Origin: Paenibacillus_AQ nitricinens
GTDB taxonomy: Bacteria; Bacillota; Bacilli; Paenibacillales; Paenibacillaceae
NCBI RefSeq assembly: GCF_052056485.1
Contig: NZ_CP183948.1
Location: forward strand, 5,642,001-5,706,000
DNA: 64,000 nucleotides
Direction of reading: 5' to 3'
In this document: in pieces, positions 14,868 to 23,346 of the stretch
Layout of the letters: every line of letters starts with the position of its first letter
Position numbering within the stretch: position 1 is the stretch's first letter
Made by a program: the position numbers and the translations under genes
Notes under the pieces: model-generated
The model's database searches: none
Told to the model about the DNA's origin: nothing
The model's input: the letters and a program-made list of their open reading frames with translations, nothing else

Positions 14868-15706
14868 CTCACCATCTCTCTGCGCCGGGTTCCGTCGCTA
14901 AACCCCGCCCTGTTTCCCCGGTGTTCAAGCAAGAGGGATACAGCCTCCATATGATCTGCTGTAATCAACTGCTGCAAAGGATCTGTGCCATCCTCCTTAC
15001 GTCTGACCGCATTCAGTTTGCCTACATGTACTTTGTGAGCAGCCACCACACGTAAACCACTCAGAACTGCCTGAGCATGTGCCAGAGGGGGACGAGATAA
15101 TAACTGACTCCCTAAGATTTCAAGCGCTCTTCGGCTGATTGCATGCGGAACCGCCGTCATCGAACATCCTTTTAGATCCGGACGGCCAAGCAAAATATTA
15201 AGTGCATGTTTGGATAGCACCACCGGATGGGGCGAAAGGCTCCGTACCGGTCCGGAATAATCATTAAGCGCTATGTCTGCGCCACCGCTAACAGCCGTGA
15301 CGAAAGGACGTAGCCCCGAGGCAGGAATCACTAAATCCCCATCTGTAAACAAGAGAACCTCTCCCTTAGCTGCCTCTGCTCCGACACTGCGGCCAACGTC
15401 GTGTCCAAGCGGTAACTCATAGGAAATAACATGCGCACCAAGCGAAAGGGCAATTTCTGCCGTTTGATCGGCTGATCCGTTGACGACTACAATAACCTCG
15501 CAGCGCGGATGGACTCCTCTAGCTCCGGCTATCGCTCCCGCGATGGTCTTCGCTTCATTCATGGCCGGAATAATAACCGAAACATAGGGATTTGGATGGT
15601 TAACAGTAGGGACTGCAGCGACTTGCCGCACTGGGCGAGAAGTCCGCCGCTTGATCCGAGAGACCCGCCGTCCCGTGCGGCGGGCAGAAGTACGTTTGGG
15701 CTTCAT
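14864..15706 (-). CDS. GT2-like glycosyltransferase with basic N-terminal tail (operon head)
   Basis: A 280-residue protein. ATG 15706 (GGAAGG nine bases before) is preferred over ATG 15712, which abuts the Shine-Dalgarno. Residues 1-30 are almost all Lys, Arg, Ser and Thr (KRTSARRTGRRVSRIKRRTS). The GT-A core shows VSVIIPAMNEAKTIAGAI, VIVVVNGSADQTAEIA, GHDVGRSVGAEAAKGEVLLF, TDGDLVIPA and CSMTAVPHAISRRALE. It is a tandem paralogue of the next gene. It heads the operon GT-GT-GT-nucleotidyltransferase, transcribed away from the decapeptide-repeat gene. It probably glycosylates a spore-surface protein or polymer; that is inferred from context. Confidence 0.85.
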   Translation of the reverse strand: MKPKRTSARRTGRRVSRIKRRTSRPVRQVAAVPTVNHPNPYVSVIIPAMNEAKTIAGAIAGARGVHPRCEVIVVVNGSADQTAEIALSLGAHVISYELPLGHDVGRSVGAEAAKGEVLLFTDGDLVIPASGLRPFVTAVSGGADIALNDYSGPVRSLSPHPVVLSKHALNILLGRPDLKGCSMTAVPHAISRRALEILGSQLLSRPPLAHAQAVLSGLRVVAAHKVHVGKLNAVRRKEDGTDPLQQLITADHMEAVSLLLEHRGNRAGFSDGTRRREMVR

Positions 15707-15712
15707 GCTCAT

Positions 15713-15946
15713 CCACCTTCCTTACAGAGCCTATTCGTCAGGCTGAGGGTTACATCACAGTTTATGTACTTTGCCGAACAGAGTAACGGCCTTTGTCTCC
15801 TGTCGTGTGGAAAACAGGACAAATGTACTCACCGCCAAACTTCAGCTGAGACACATTTGCTTATACAAAATATGCTATCGGACACAATTAACTCTAAACG
15901 CCGCGTAGCGGGTACTAGGACTTGGCCGTACATGTAGCTAACGACC
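15713..15946. other. Intergenic stretch before the glycosyltransferase operon
   Basis: No gene is visible. On the minus strand CATATTTTG (15866-15874) resembles a sporulation -10 element (CATANNNTA) but has no matching -35 at the usual distance. The rest holds nothing I can name. Confidence 0.5.
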
Positions 15947-15997
15947 TAAAAACAGAACAGCGATCTCCAATAAGGAGAATTGCTGCTCTGTTTTTTA
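15947..15997 (-). terminator. Terminator of the decapeptide-repeat gene
   Basis: On the minus strand AAAACAGAGCAGC...GCTGTTCTGTTTTT forms a stem with an inner CTCC/GGAG extension, placed right after the stop codon. Confidence 0.8.
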
Positions 15998-16015
15998 AGA
16001 GAGGCTATTTGAATT

Positions 16016-19000
16016 TCAATCAAACACACGATCATCCACTGCCGGTTTGGCTAACGGAGCGCCGATAGCAATCCAAGAGATGACCCCGTAGAAATGCGGA
16101 GTTTCGCGCAAGCGCACCACTTGAATAACTGCATCTCCATTGGCTCTGCTCTTTAAAGAAGCATAGAAGTAAGGTTGATTGGTCATAGCGACAAGCACAT
16201 AACCCGTATGACCAAAGTTCTCATCGAACGATACGGTCACCTCCACTGTCTCAGCATCCCCATTGAACATAAAGGCTGTCATCCCAAACTGCTGAAGCGC
16301 CTCCCGCTTCCCTGCAGTCTGAATCGGGCTGAAGGATAGATGTTCAGCATTTACAGAATTCACTGCCAAATGGGCACCATTTACTGCACCGGGAGCAATA
16401 TGATAATCCTGAACGCTTTCTTCCTCCAGATGACGAGCTTGAATGGCAAAAGAAGAGATTTTGGAAGCCACAACCGCTTCATCCTGAAGCTCTGCCGACC
16501 CTACCGCACCATCAGCCAGATGAGTGGAATCAATGCTGCCTGCCATCAGCTTAGCTCCGTTGATGCTCGCATCAGGAAGCAGCGCTGCACTGCGTGTTTC
16601 ATCCGCAAGATGCTCTAATTTGATGATACCCGGCTGCAAATGTCGATCTGCCACAATCTGGTCAGCAAGATGCTCTCCGTACACACTCCACGGTTGTAAA
16701 TGTAAAGAATTCACAGAACCTTCGGCCAGTTTCTCTTCAGTAATACTACCTTCCGGCAACAGATCGGCGCTACGCACCTCTTCTGTCAGATGTTTCAGGG
16801 TGATGCTGTCAGATCGAATGTGACGACTATCCACCGAATCCCCAACCAAATGACCACCATAGACACTACCTGGGGCAAGATGGAAAGAATGGATAGATCC
16901 ACCTTCCAGTTTCTCTCCTGTAATACTGCCATCCGGTAACAGATCCGCACTACACACTTCTTCTGCCAGATGATTCAGGGTAATGCTTCCTGAGCGGATA
17001 TGGCGGCTATCAATCGTATCGCCCGCCAAATGCCCGCCATACACACTGCCTGGAGCCAAATGAAAGGCATTGATCGTTCCGCCCTCCAGCTTATTACCGG
17101 TAATGCTGCCGTCTGGCAGCAGCTCGGAGCTACGTGTCTCTAACGCTAGATGAGCTAGAGTGATTTCACCGTTTCCAATATGATGACCTTCTACTGCTCC
17201 CGGACTCAGTTGGCCACTTCCTACACTTCCAGGCACCAGATGAATAGAATCTACAGAATGAATTGCCAGCTTCTCACCAGTAAGGCTACCATCTGGCAAC
17301 AGATCTGAAACACGAATCTCATCCGACAGATGAGCTAGTGTGATTTCACCATTTCCAATATGATGACCTTCTACTGCTCCCGGACTTAGATGACTACTTC
17401 CTACACTTCCAGGTACTAGGTGAATAGAACTTACCGATCCTTCTGCCAGCTTCTCGCCAGTAATACTACCTGCAGGTAACAAGTCCGCGCTTCGGGTTTC
17501 TGCTGCCAGATGAGCTAGTGTGATTTCACCATTTCCAATATGATGACCTTCTACTGCTCCCGGACTTAGATGACTACTCTCTACACTTTCTGGTGCCAGA
17601 TGAATAGAATCTACAGATTCTTCAGCCAGCTTTTCACCGGTAATACTGCCTTCTGGTAACAAGTCCGCGCTTCGAGTTTCTGCTGCCAAATGAGCTAAGG
17701 TGATTTCAGCGTAACCGATATGGCGGCCTTCCACTGAATCTGGACTCAGATGACTACTCCCTACACTTTCTGGTGCTAGATGAATAGAACTTACCGATCC
17801 TTCTGCCAGCTTCTCACCGGTAATGCTACCGTCCGGCAGAAATTCAGAGCTGCGCGTTTCTTCTGCCAAATGAGCCAGCGTAATCTCACCAATTCGGATA
17901 TGGCGGCCTTCTACTGCACCCGGACTCAAATGACTGCCATCTACACTTCTTGGTACTAGATGATTTGAATCTACGGATTCTACGGCCAGCTTCTCACTGG
18001 TGATACTGCCGTCAGGTAATAATTCAGAGCTGCGTGTTTCTTTTGCCAAATGAGCTAAAGTGATTTCACCATTTCGGATATGACGGCCTTCCACTGCGTC
18101 CGGACTCAGATGACTGCCATCCACACTTCCAGGTATTAGGTGATTTGAATTCACAGATTCGTCCGCCAGCTTTTCTCTGGTAATGCTACCGTCTGGAAGC
18201 AAGTCTGCGCTACGCGCATCTTTGGCTAGATGAGCCAGCGTAATCTCACTGTACCCGATATGACGTCCTTCTATTGTATCTGGACCCAGATGACTGCCAT
18301 TCACACTTCCAGGTATTAAATGACTTGAATTCACAGATTCGTCCGCCAGCTTTTCTCTAGTAATACTGCCATCTGGGAGCAAGTCTGCACTACGTGCATC
18401 TTTGGCTAGATGAGCTAAGGTGATTTCACTGTGCCCAATATGACGTCCTTTCACTATATCCGAGCTCAGATGACTGCCCTTTACGCTTCCAGCCACGAGA
18501 TGAATAGAACCTACGGATTCCTCAGCGAGCTTCTTGCCGGTAATACTACCGTCAGGCAGTAGCTCAGAGCTAAAAGTTTCTTCTGCCAAATGAGCCAGTG
18601 TGATCTCACCATGCTGGATGTGACGACCTTCTACTGCACCCTGACTCAGATGACTTCCGTCTACACTTCCTCGTACAAGATGAATAGAATCTACGGATTC
18701 TTCTGCCAGCTTCTCCCCGGTAATACTGCCCTCTGGCAACAAGTCAGAGCTGCGTGCATCTTCGGCTAGATGAGCCAGCCTGATCTCACCATGCCCGATA
18801 TGACGTCCTTCAATCGTATCCATGCATAGATGGCTGCCGTCTACACTCCCCGGTGAAAGATGCTGGGAATCCACAGCCCCTTTGGCCAGCTTGGAGCCAC
18901 TAATGCTGCCCTCCTGCATTTGAATCGAAGAGATGGAATTAGGAATGATATGACCATTTCCGATGGACAACGGCCGGATATGTGCTCCGCCGATGCTTCC

Positions 19001-21061
19001 CGGATTCATATGTCTGCTCTGAACCGCACTATCACTGATGGATTTTGAATGAACTGCATTCACAGATAAATGCTCTGCCTGCACTGCCGCGACTGCTAAT
19101 TTACTGGAATCCACACTTCCATCGGCAAGCTTAGCCGATGTGACCGATAAATCACTAATCTTATCCGTCGATACACTTTCGGGAGACAGCTTTAACGACG
19201 TTACCACATGATCTGCCAGATGATGTGGCTGCACTGCTCCAGCTGCCAAATGAACCTCTCTTACCGCAGCAGAAGCCAGCTTATCTCCTGAAACCGAACC
19301 GGACTGAATCGCAGCAGCAGTCACACTATTTTCGCCGAGATGTCTGCGTTCCACAGCTCCAGTGGCAAGATGATCTTTATCCACCACAGCATCCTGCAAG
19401 GCACGACCGCTCACGCTGGCATCTGCTAGATGTTTCTCCTCCACTGCACAAAAAGCAATATGCTCCCCACTCACCACTTCACGAGCAATCGTGCTGCCGA
19501 TGACCGATCCTGCTGCCAGTTTAGCCGAGCTCACTCCTCCATCCGCTAACTTGGCAGAAGTAACGCTCTGTGGACGAAGATGCTCCGCACCCACAGACTC
19601 TGAAGCTAGCTTCTCTCCAGTAACAGCACCGGAGGATAAATGATCCGTATGAATAGCTTCATCCATAAGCTGCTCCGAGCCTATCGCCTCCGAAGCTATA
19701 TGGGAGTGATTCACAGCCTCACGTTCCAGATGATTAGAGGAAACAGCTTGCATAGCAATTTGCGGTCCGCGTATAGCGGATTTGGCAATATGTCTGGTGG
19801 TTACAGCTTCATCTGCTAGCTTATGTGCGAGTATGCTTTGATCAGCAATCTTCGATGCGGTGACCGCTTGCTCAATCAGCTGTGCAGTACCTACCGCACC
19901 CTCCGACAGTTTCAAGAAAGAAATGCTTCGGTCAGCCAAATGGCGACTCGATATTTCTCCATCCCCGATATGGGAGCCGTGTACACTTTCTGCACTTAAG
20001 TGGATGCTTCTCACCACTTCTGTACCTAGCTGCTTGGAACCAATTGCACCATCCGCTACATGCGCACCTTCGATAACACCCGACTGGAGCTGTTCCTTGC
20101 CAATAAGCTTGTTGGCAAGCTGCTCTGGTCCGATCGCTCCGGGAGCTAAATGTCTGGCGGTTATCAATGCATCGCTAAGATGGCGGCCCTCAATAACAGC
20201 ATCAGCCAGCTTGGAGCTGCTGATTTCGCCATCAGCTATTTTATCGCCAGATACCGCTGCATCAGCCAGCTTAGAACGGTCAACACTCCCGTTTGCCACA
20301 TGGCGGCCTGTGATACTGCTACTTCCTATTTTTTCACCAGTAACCGCGCCATCTTCCAGTAGATCCGCCGTAATAATCAGATCGCTTAAATGACGGCTCT
20401 CAATGGATTTATCTGCAATTTGACCGCCGCCGATAATCCGATCAGCCAGCTTCTCTGGACTAATACTACCGTTCTTCAGCTTCTCTCCACTGATGGAATG
20501 ATCCAGCAGTTTACCGCCACTTACGCTTCCTTCAGCTAAATGCTCACCCACAATGGATTCAGGCGCAATTTTCGAAGAAGTAACTGCCTTGTCCGCGATA
20601 TTGATACTTTGCACAGCGTAATCTTGCAGCCATGGTGTACCGATAATGCCAAACTTCAGCTTTGAACCATCAATAGTGCGTGGAGCGATTTTCGCCCCAG
20701 TCACTGCTGCATCCGATAGATCATCTGTATAAACGGGCTGGAACCGCTCTTTTTCAGGAGCGAACCAAATCGTCTCAGGAAGATTATCCGCCTGTTTCTG
20801 AAGCTGCTCTTCCACTATAGGCTCAGGCTCTGGTTGCAGAACTGGTACGGAAATTGATTCCTCTTGAATGAATTCAGCTATTGCCCCTCCACTTACCTGA
20901 ACATCAGCGAGCTCTGCTTTACTGACTCCGTCATTGCTGCTCCCCGAATCCTTAGAACTGCTTTTGCCTTCCAGCATGTTCAGTTCCTTTATATTGGGAT
21001 TATCTACATAGTAGAGTCGTTTTTGTGGACTGCGCGGCTGCTTTTTTTTGGAACCCCTCAC
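16016..21061 (-). CDS. Giant decapeptide-repeat protein with WIAG-type C-terminal tail
   Basis: A 1681-residue protein starting at GTG 21061 behind AGGAGGAG. Residues 1-110 are polar, beginning basic (GSKKKQPRSPQKRLYY) and then acidic. From about 111 to 1580 the whole chain is decapeptides of the form SVxGxHLxxG (variants [SAG][VI]xxx[HK][LI]xxx); the Val/Ile falls on every tenth residue without a slip, giving about 147 units. The pattern fits a beta-solenoid, as in phage tail-fibre and collagen-like stalk proteins. Residues 1581-1681 are a globular beta domain with GYVLVAMTNQPYFYASLKS and YGVISWIAIGAPL, the WIAG-tail seen in Paenibacillus and related spore formers. No signal peptide. It lies between a glycosylation operon and a spore-coat ATP-grasp gene. 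I infer a spore-surface fibre. Its many Ser and Thr could carry glycans. Confidence 0.85.
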   Translation of the reverse strand: MRGSKKKQPRSPQKRLYYVDNPNIKELNMLEGKSSSKDSGSSNDGVSKAELADVQVSGGAIAEFIQEESISVPVLQPEPEPIVEEQLQKQADNLPETIWFAPEKERFQPVYTDDLSDAAVTGAKIAPRTIDGSKLKFGIIGTPWLQDYAVQSINIADKAVTSSKIAPESIVGEHLAEGSVSGGKLLDHSISGEKLKNGSISPEKLADRIIGGGQIADKSIESRHLSDLIITADLLEDGAVTGEKIGSSSITGRHVANGSVDRSKLADAAVSGDKIADGEISSSKLADAVIEGRHLSDALITARHLAPGAIGPEQLANKLIGKEQLQSGVIEGAHVADGAIGSKQLGTEVVRSIHLSAESVHGSHIGDGEISSRHLADRSISFLKLSEGAVGTAQLIEQAVTASKIADQSILAHKLADEAVTTRHIAKSAIRGPQIAMQAVSSNHLEREAVNHSHIASEAIGSEQLMDEAIHTDHLSSGAVTGEKLASESVGAEHLRPQSVTSAKLADGGVSSAKLAAGSVIGSTIAREVVSGEHIAFCAVEEKHLADASVSGRALQDAVVDKDHLATGAVERRHLGENSVTAAAIQSGSVSGDKLASAAVREVHLAAGAVQPHHLADHVVTSLKLSPESVSTDKISDLSVTSAKLADGSVDSSKLAVAAVQAEHLSVNAVHSKSISDSAVQSRHMNPGSIGGAHIRPLSIGNGHIIPNSISSIQMQEGSISGSKLAKGAVDSQHLSPGSVDGSHLCMDTIEGRHIGHGEIRLAHLAEDARSSDLLPEGSITGEKLAEESVDSIHLVRGSVDGSHLSQGAVEGRHIQHGEITLAHLAEETFSSELLPDGSITGKKLAEESVGSIHLVAGSVKGSHLSSDIVKGRHIGHSEITLAHLAKDARSADLLPDGSITREKLADESVNSSHLIPGSVNGSHLGPDTIEGRHIGYSEITLAHLAKDARSADLLPDGSITREKLADESVNSNHLIPGSVDGSHLSPDAVEGRHIRNGEITLAHLAKETRSSELLPDGSITSEKLAVESVDSNHLVPRSVDGSHLSPGAVEGRHIRIGEITLAHLAEETRSSEFLPDGSITGEKLAEGSVSSIHLAPESVGSSHLSPDSVEGRHIGYAEITLAHLAAETRSADLLPEGSITGEKLAEESVDSIHLAPESVESSHLSPGAVEGHHIGNGEITLAHLAAETRSADLLPAGSITGEKLAEGSVSSIHLVPGSVGSSHLSPGAVEGHHIGNGEITLAHLSDEIRVSDLLPDGSLTGEKLAIHSVDSIHLVPGSVGSGQLSPGAVEGHHIGNGEITLAHLALETRSSELLPDGSITGNKLEGGTINAFHLAPGSVYGGHLAGDTIDSRHIRSGSITLNHLAEEVCSADLLPDGSITGEKLEGGSIHSFHLAPGSVYGGHLVGDSVDSRHIRSDSITLKHLTEEVRSADLLPEGSITEEKLAEGSVNSLHLQPWSVYGEHLADQIVADRHLQPGIIKLEHLADETRSAALLPDASINGAKLMAGSIDSTHLADGAVGSAELQDEAVVASKISSFAIQARHLEEESVQDYHIAPGAVNGAHLAVNSVNAEHLSFSPIQTAGKREALQQFGMTAFMFNGDAETVEVTVSFDENFGHTGYVLVAMTNQPYFYASLKSRANGDAVIQVVRLRETPHFYGVISWIAIGAPLAKPAVDDRVFD
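16583..18742 (-). repeat. Twelve tandem 180-base units inside the decapeptide gene
   Basis: Within the repeat protein, six decapeptides form a 60-residue superunit beginning LLPDGSITGEKLAEESV and passing through the GSHL, EGRHI and EITLAHLAE blocks. The LLP start recurs at exact 180-base intervals between codons at 18742 and 16582, that is twelve units with no indel. DNA similarity between units is high, pointing to recent unequal crossing-over or slippage. Confidence 0.9.
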
Positions 21062-21238
21062 AAGCAGTCTCCTCCTTCCATCTGTTGTTTCTCCTAGGCA
21101 TCATATGCAGCGGTATGGGCTGATGACACCCTTTTGCGATAAGCCCCATAATAAGATTCTGATGAAAATTATATTTTCTTATATTAAAAAAAGGCTTCTG
21201 CCGCCGCGCATTCGTCCACCCTGACACGCGGGTACAAA

Positions 21239-21246
21239 CATACAAT
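21239..21246 (+). promoter_or_regulatory. Possible sigma-E/sigma-K -10 element before the YheC/YheD gene
   Basis: CATACAAT matches the sigma-E -10 consensus (CATACANT) and the CATANNNT core used by sigma-K. It lies about 55 bases before the start codon. The -35 region is not convincing (AC at 21218 would need a 19-base spacer). Confidence 0.4.
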
Positions 21247-21300
21247 GACAAGAGTAGTAAAAGCGGGAATCACGTGACCGAAGAAACAGGAGGAACAAAC

Positions 21301-22395
21301 ATGGGGCATAAGCTCGTTGGAATACTACTAAATGCCGATATGCACCGGGGCGTTCCCCGGCTAAAAACAGGACAGGAGTCTCTATCCAACTATGAAGAGG
21401 CGGCCGCTGCATACGGCTTGGTCCCCTGCTTCCTGAAGCTCGCGGACATCGATACAGACTCAGGCTTCAGTGCCGCCTATATAAAGGGATCTCATGGATA
21501 TAAAAGCGTAGTAGTCCCTACGCCCACTGTCATCCATAACCGGGCCATATACAGTCAGAATAGCCCAGGAATGCAACGTCTGCTGCGGCACCATCCTTTG
21601 GTGTACAATACTTGCAATCGATACGGCAAGGATGAGATCCATGAACTGCTTGAGCAGCATGAAGAGCTGCGCGAGGTTTTACCAGCAACAACTGGAGGAT
21701 CTGGACTCAAACAAATGATGAATCGTTACCCCGATCTTATTCTTAAACCTTGCCGTGGAAGCATTGGGAATGGTGTCATGCGACTGGTTCGTAAAGGGTC
21801 TCAGCGCTGGAGCTTAAATTATCTATCACCCTCAATGCGTCGCTGGATAAGCACTCCCGTATATCAGGGGGCACTGCCAAAAATGCTCCGAGCACGCCTT
21901 GCCTCTGTCCCTTATCTCGTGCAGGAGCGTATTCCCCTTGCTGAGATTGGAGGACGTCCCTTTGATTTACGTGTCACCGTTCAACGTGGCTGGGGAGGCG
22001 ATTGGCAGGTCACGGGTCTCTTTGCTAAACTTGCACCCCCTGGGGGGTTTGTCTCTAATATAGCCCGTGGAGGAGAAGCGCTAAGCTCTTCCTTTGCGCT
22101 GGAAAAAGCCTTCTCTAGAGCAATAGCGGCCCATATCCGTATGGCTGTCGAAACACTTAGCCTTGTTATAGCCCGTTGTCTCGAACAAGACCTTCCAGGT
22201 CTGGCCGATATCGGACTGGATATTGGCATTACTAAGGATGGTCGCATCTTCTTCATAGAGTGCAATGGCCGCGATCAACGCTATGGATTTCATAAAGCCG
22301 GCCTTACGGAGATTTGGAAGGAGAGTTACCGAAGACCTATGGGATACGCACGTTTTTTACTAGAAAAGAACAGCCTCATATATAACAGTTATTGA
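21301..22395 (+). CDS. YheC/YheD-family spore-coat ATP-grasp protein
   Basis: A 364-residue protein. ATG 21301 is chosen because GGAGGAAC lies directly upstream; the GTG at 21274 lacks a site. The N-terminal part has the family's GILLNADMHRG and VYNTCNRYGKDEIHELLEQH. The ATP-grasp core shows LILKPCRGSIGNGVMRL (phosphate-binding strand), YLVQERIPL, RPFDLRVTVQR, DIGLDIGITKDGRIFFIECN (metal-ligand Glu/Asn) and GFHKAGL. The B. subtilis relatives YheC and YheD are endospore coat-associated proteins whose ligated substrates are unknown. It is divergent from the decapeptide-repeat gene. A sigma-E/K-like -10 precedes it. The short gap to psd (86 bases) suggests co-transcription. Confidence 0.88.
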   Translation: MGHKLVGILLNADMHRGVPRLKTGQESLSNYEEAAAAYGLVPCFLKLADIDTDSGFSAAYIKGSHGYKSVVVPTPTVIHNRAIYSQNSPGMQRLLRHHPLVYNTCNRYGKDEIHELLEQHEELREVLPATTGGSGLKQMMNRYPDLILKPCRGSIGNGVMRLVRKGSQRWSLNYLSPSMRRWISTPVYQGALPKMLRARLASVPYLVQERIPLAEIGGRPFDLRVTVQRGWGGDWQVTGLFAKLAPPGGFVSNIARGGEALSSSFALEKAFSRAIAAHIRMAVETLSLVIARCLEQDLPGLADIGLDIGITKDGRIFFIECNGRDQRYGFHKAGLTEIWKESYRRPMGYARFLLEKNSLIYNSY

Positions 22396-22481
22396 TTTGT
22401 CTCCTATTCTATGTCAATATAATGCAGAGCAGATGGCGGCCACATACGACCGTACTGCTGTATTATGGAAGGGAGATGGGC

Positions 22482-23273
22482 ATGGTAAAACAATTGCTGC
22501 GGCTAATGACCGAGCTATCCTCGCACCGATGGCTTTCACGGTTAATGGGGTCTTTTTCTCATAGTAGACTCAGCCGTTTTCTAATCCCGGTATTTATTAA
22601 GACTTATCAAATCCCCTCCGCTCAAGCGGAGAAGAATCCTGGAGAATATCACACTCTTAATGAGTTTTTCAGCCGCCGGCTGAAGCCTGGCATGCGGCCT
22701 ATTGCAACCGATGCTGACGCTTTAGTGAGTCCCGTAGATGCAATGATTACTGCTATGGGTGACATTTCCTCTGGTACGATTATGAATGTAAAAGGGCAGG
22801 ATTATAAGATCGAGGATCTACTTAATCATTCTCCGCATCTGGAGCTATACAAGAGAGGTTTTTTCTTCGTCCTTTATCTAAGTCCTACGGATTATCACCG
22901 GATTCACTCTCCCCTTACTGGACATAAGGTTGAGAGTGATCATATTCGTGGACGAGCCTATCCTGTCAACGATTTCGGCATGCGACATATGAAGGGCGTA
23001 CTGAATCGCAATGAACGTCTTATTACGTATATCGCCGGAGACTACGGAGAAACCGCAGTAGTAAAGGTAGGCGCGATGAACGTCAGCAGCATCGGGTATA
23101 CGGATGCTAACGCTACCGAGTGGCAAATCGGCGATGATCTAGCCTATTTCGAGTTCGGCTCCACTGTAGTACTGCTTATGGAGAGCGGTACTTTTACCCC
23201 AAGACCCAAGCTTGAGGTCAACACGAAGGTAAAGATGGGGGAATTGCTGGGGACGCTGCATCGGCCGCTTTAG
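22482..23273 (+). CDS. psd: Phosphatidylserine decarboxylase proenzyme
   Basis: A 263-residue enzyme, the usual bacillary length when started at ATG 22482 (GGAAGGGAG upstream). It converts phosphatidylserine to phosphatidylethanolamine at the membrane. Visible motifs: HTLNEFFSRRLKPGMRPI, VSPVDAMI with the catalytic Asp, LYLSPTDYHRIHSPLTG (the conserved PxDYHRIHSP block) and, near the C-terminus, FEFGSTVVLL. The GST in the last is the self-cleavage site, whose Ser becomes the pyruvoyl group. It follows the YheC/YheD gene and ends in a strong terminator. pssA is not in the window. Confidence 0.95.
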   Translation: MVKQLLRLMTELSSHRWLSRLMGSFSHSRLSRFLIPVFIKTYQIPSAQAEKNPGEYHTLNEFFSRRLKPGMRPIATDADALVSPVDAMITAMGDISSGTIMNVKGQDYKIEDLLNHSPHLELYKRGFFFVLYLSPTDYHRIHSPLTGHKVESDHIRGRAYPVNDFGMRHMKGVLNRNERLITYIAGDYGETAVVKVGAMNVSSIGYTDANATEWQIGDDLAYFEFGSTVVLLMESGTFTPRPKLEVNTKVKMGELLGTLHRPL

Positions 23274-23291
23274 TAAAGCTGCGATATAACA

Positions 23292-23345
23292 AAATAAGGG
23301 TATCCCTAACCGATTGAAAATCGGCGCCGGGATACCCTTGTTTTG
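23292..23345. terminator. Bidirectional terminator between psd and the GH3 gene
   Basis: AAGGGTATCCC pairs with GGGATACCCTT around an inner CCGAT/ATCGG hairpin. T-rich tails occur on both strands (TTGTTTTG and TTATTTTG), and the genes converge on it. Confidence 0.8.
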
Positions 23346-23346
23346 T

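Noticed and set aside
16583..18742. The 180-base tandem repeat as a CRISPR array or satellite DNA
   Set aside because: The units are contiguous, in frame and encode regular decapeptides; there are no unique spacers or cas genes.
19860..20393. A 177-codon open frame on the plus strand inside the decapeptide gene
   Set aside because: It mirrors the repeat periodicity of the true gene and has no initiation signal.
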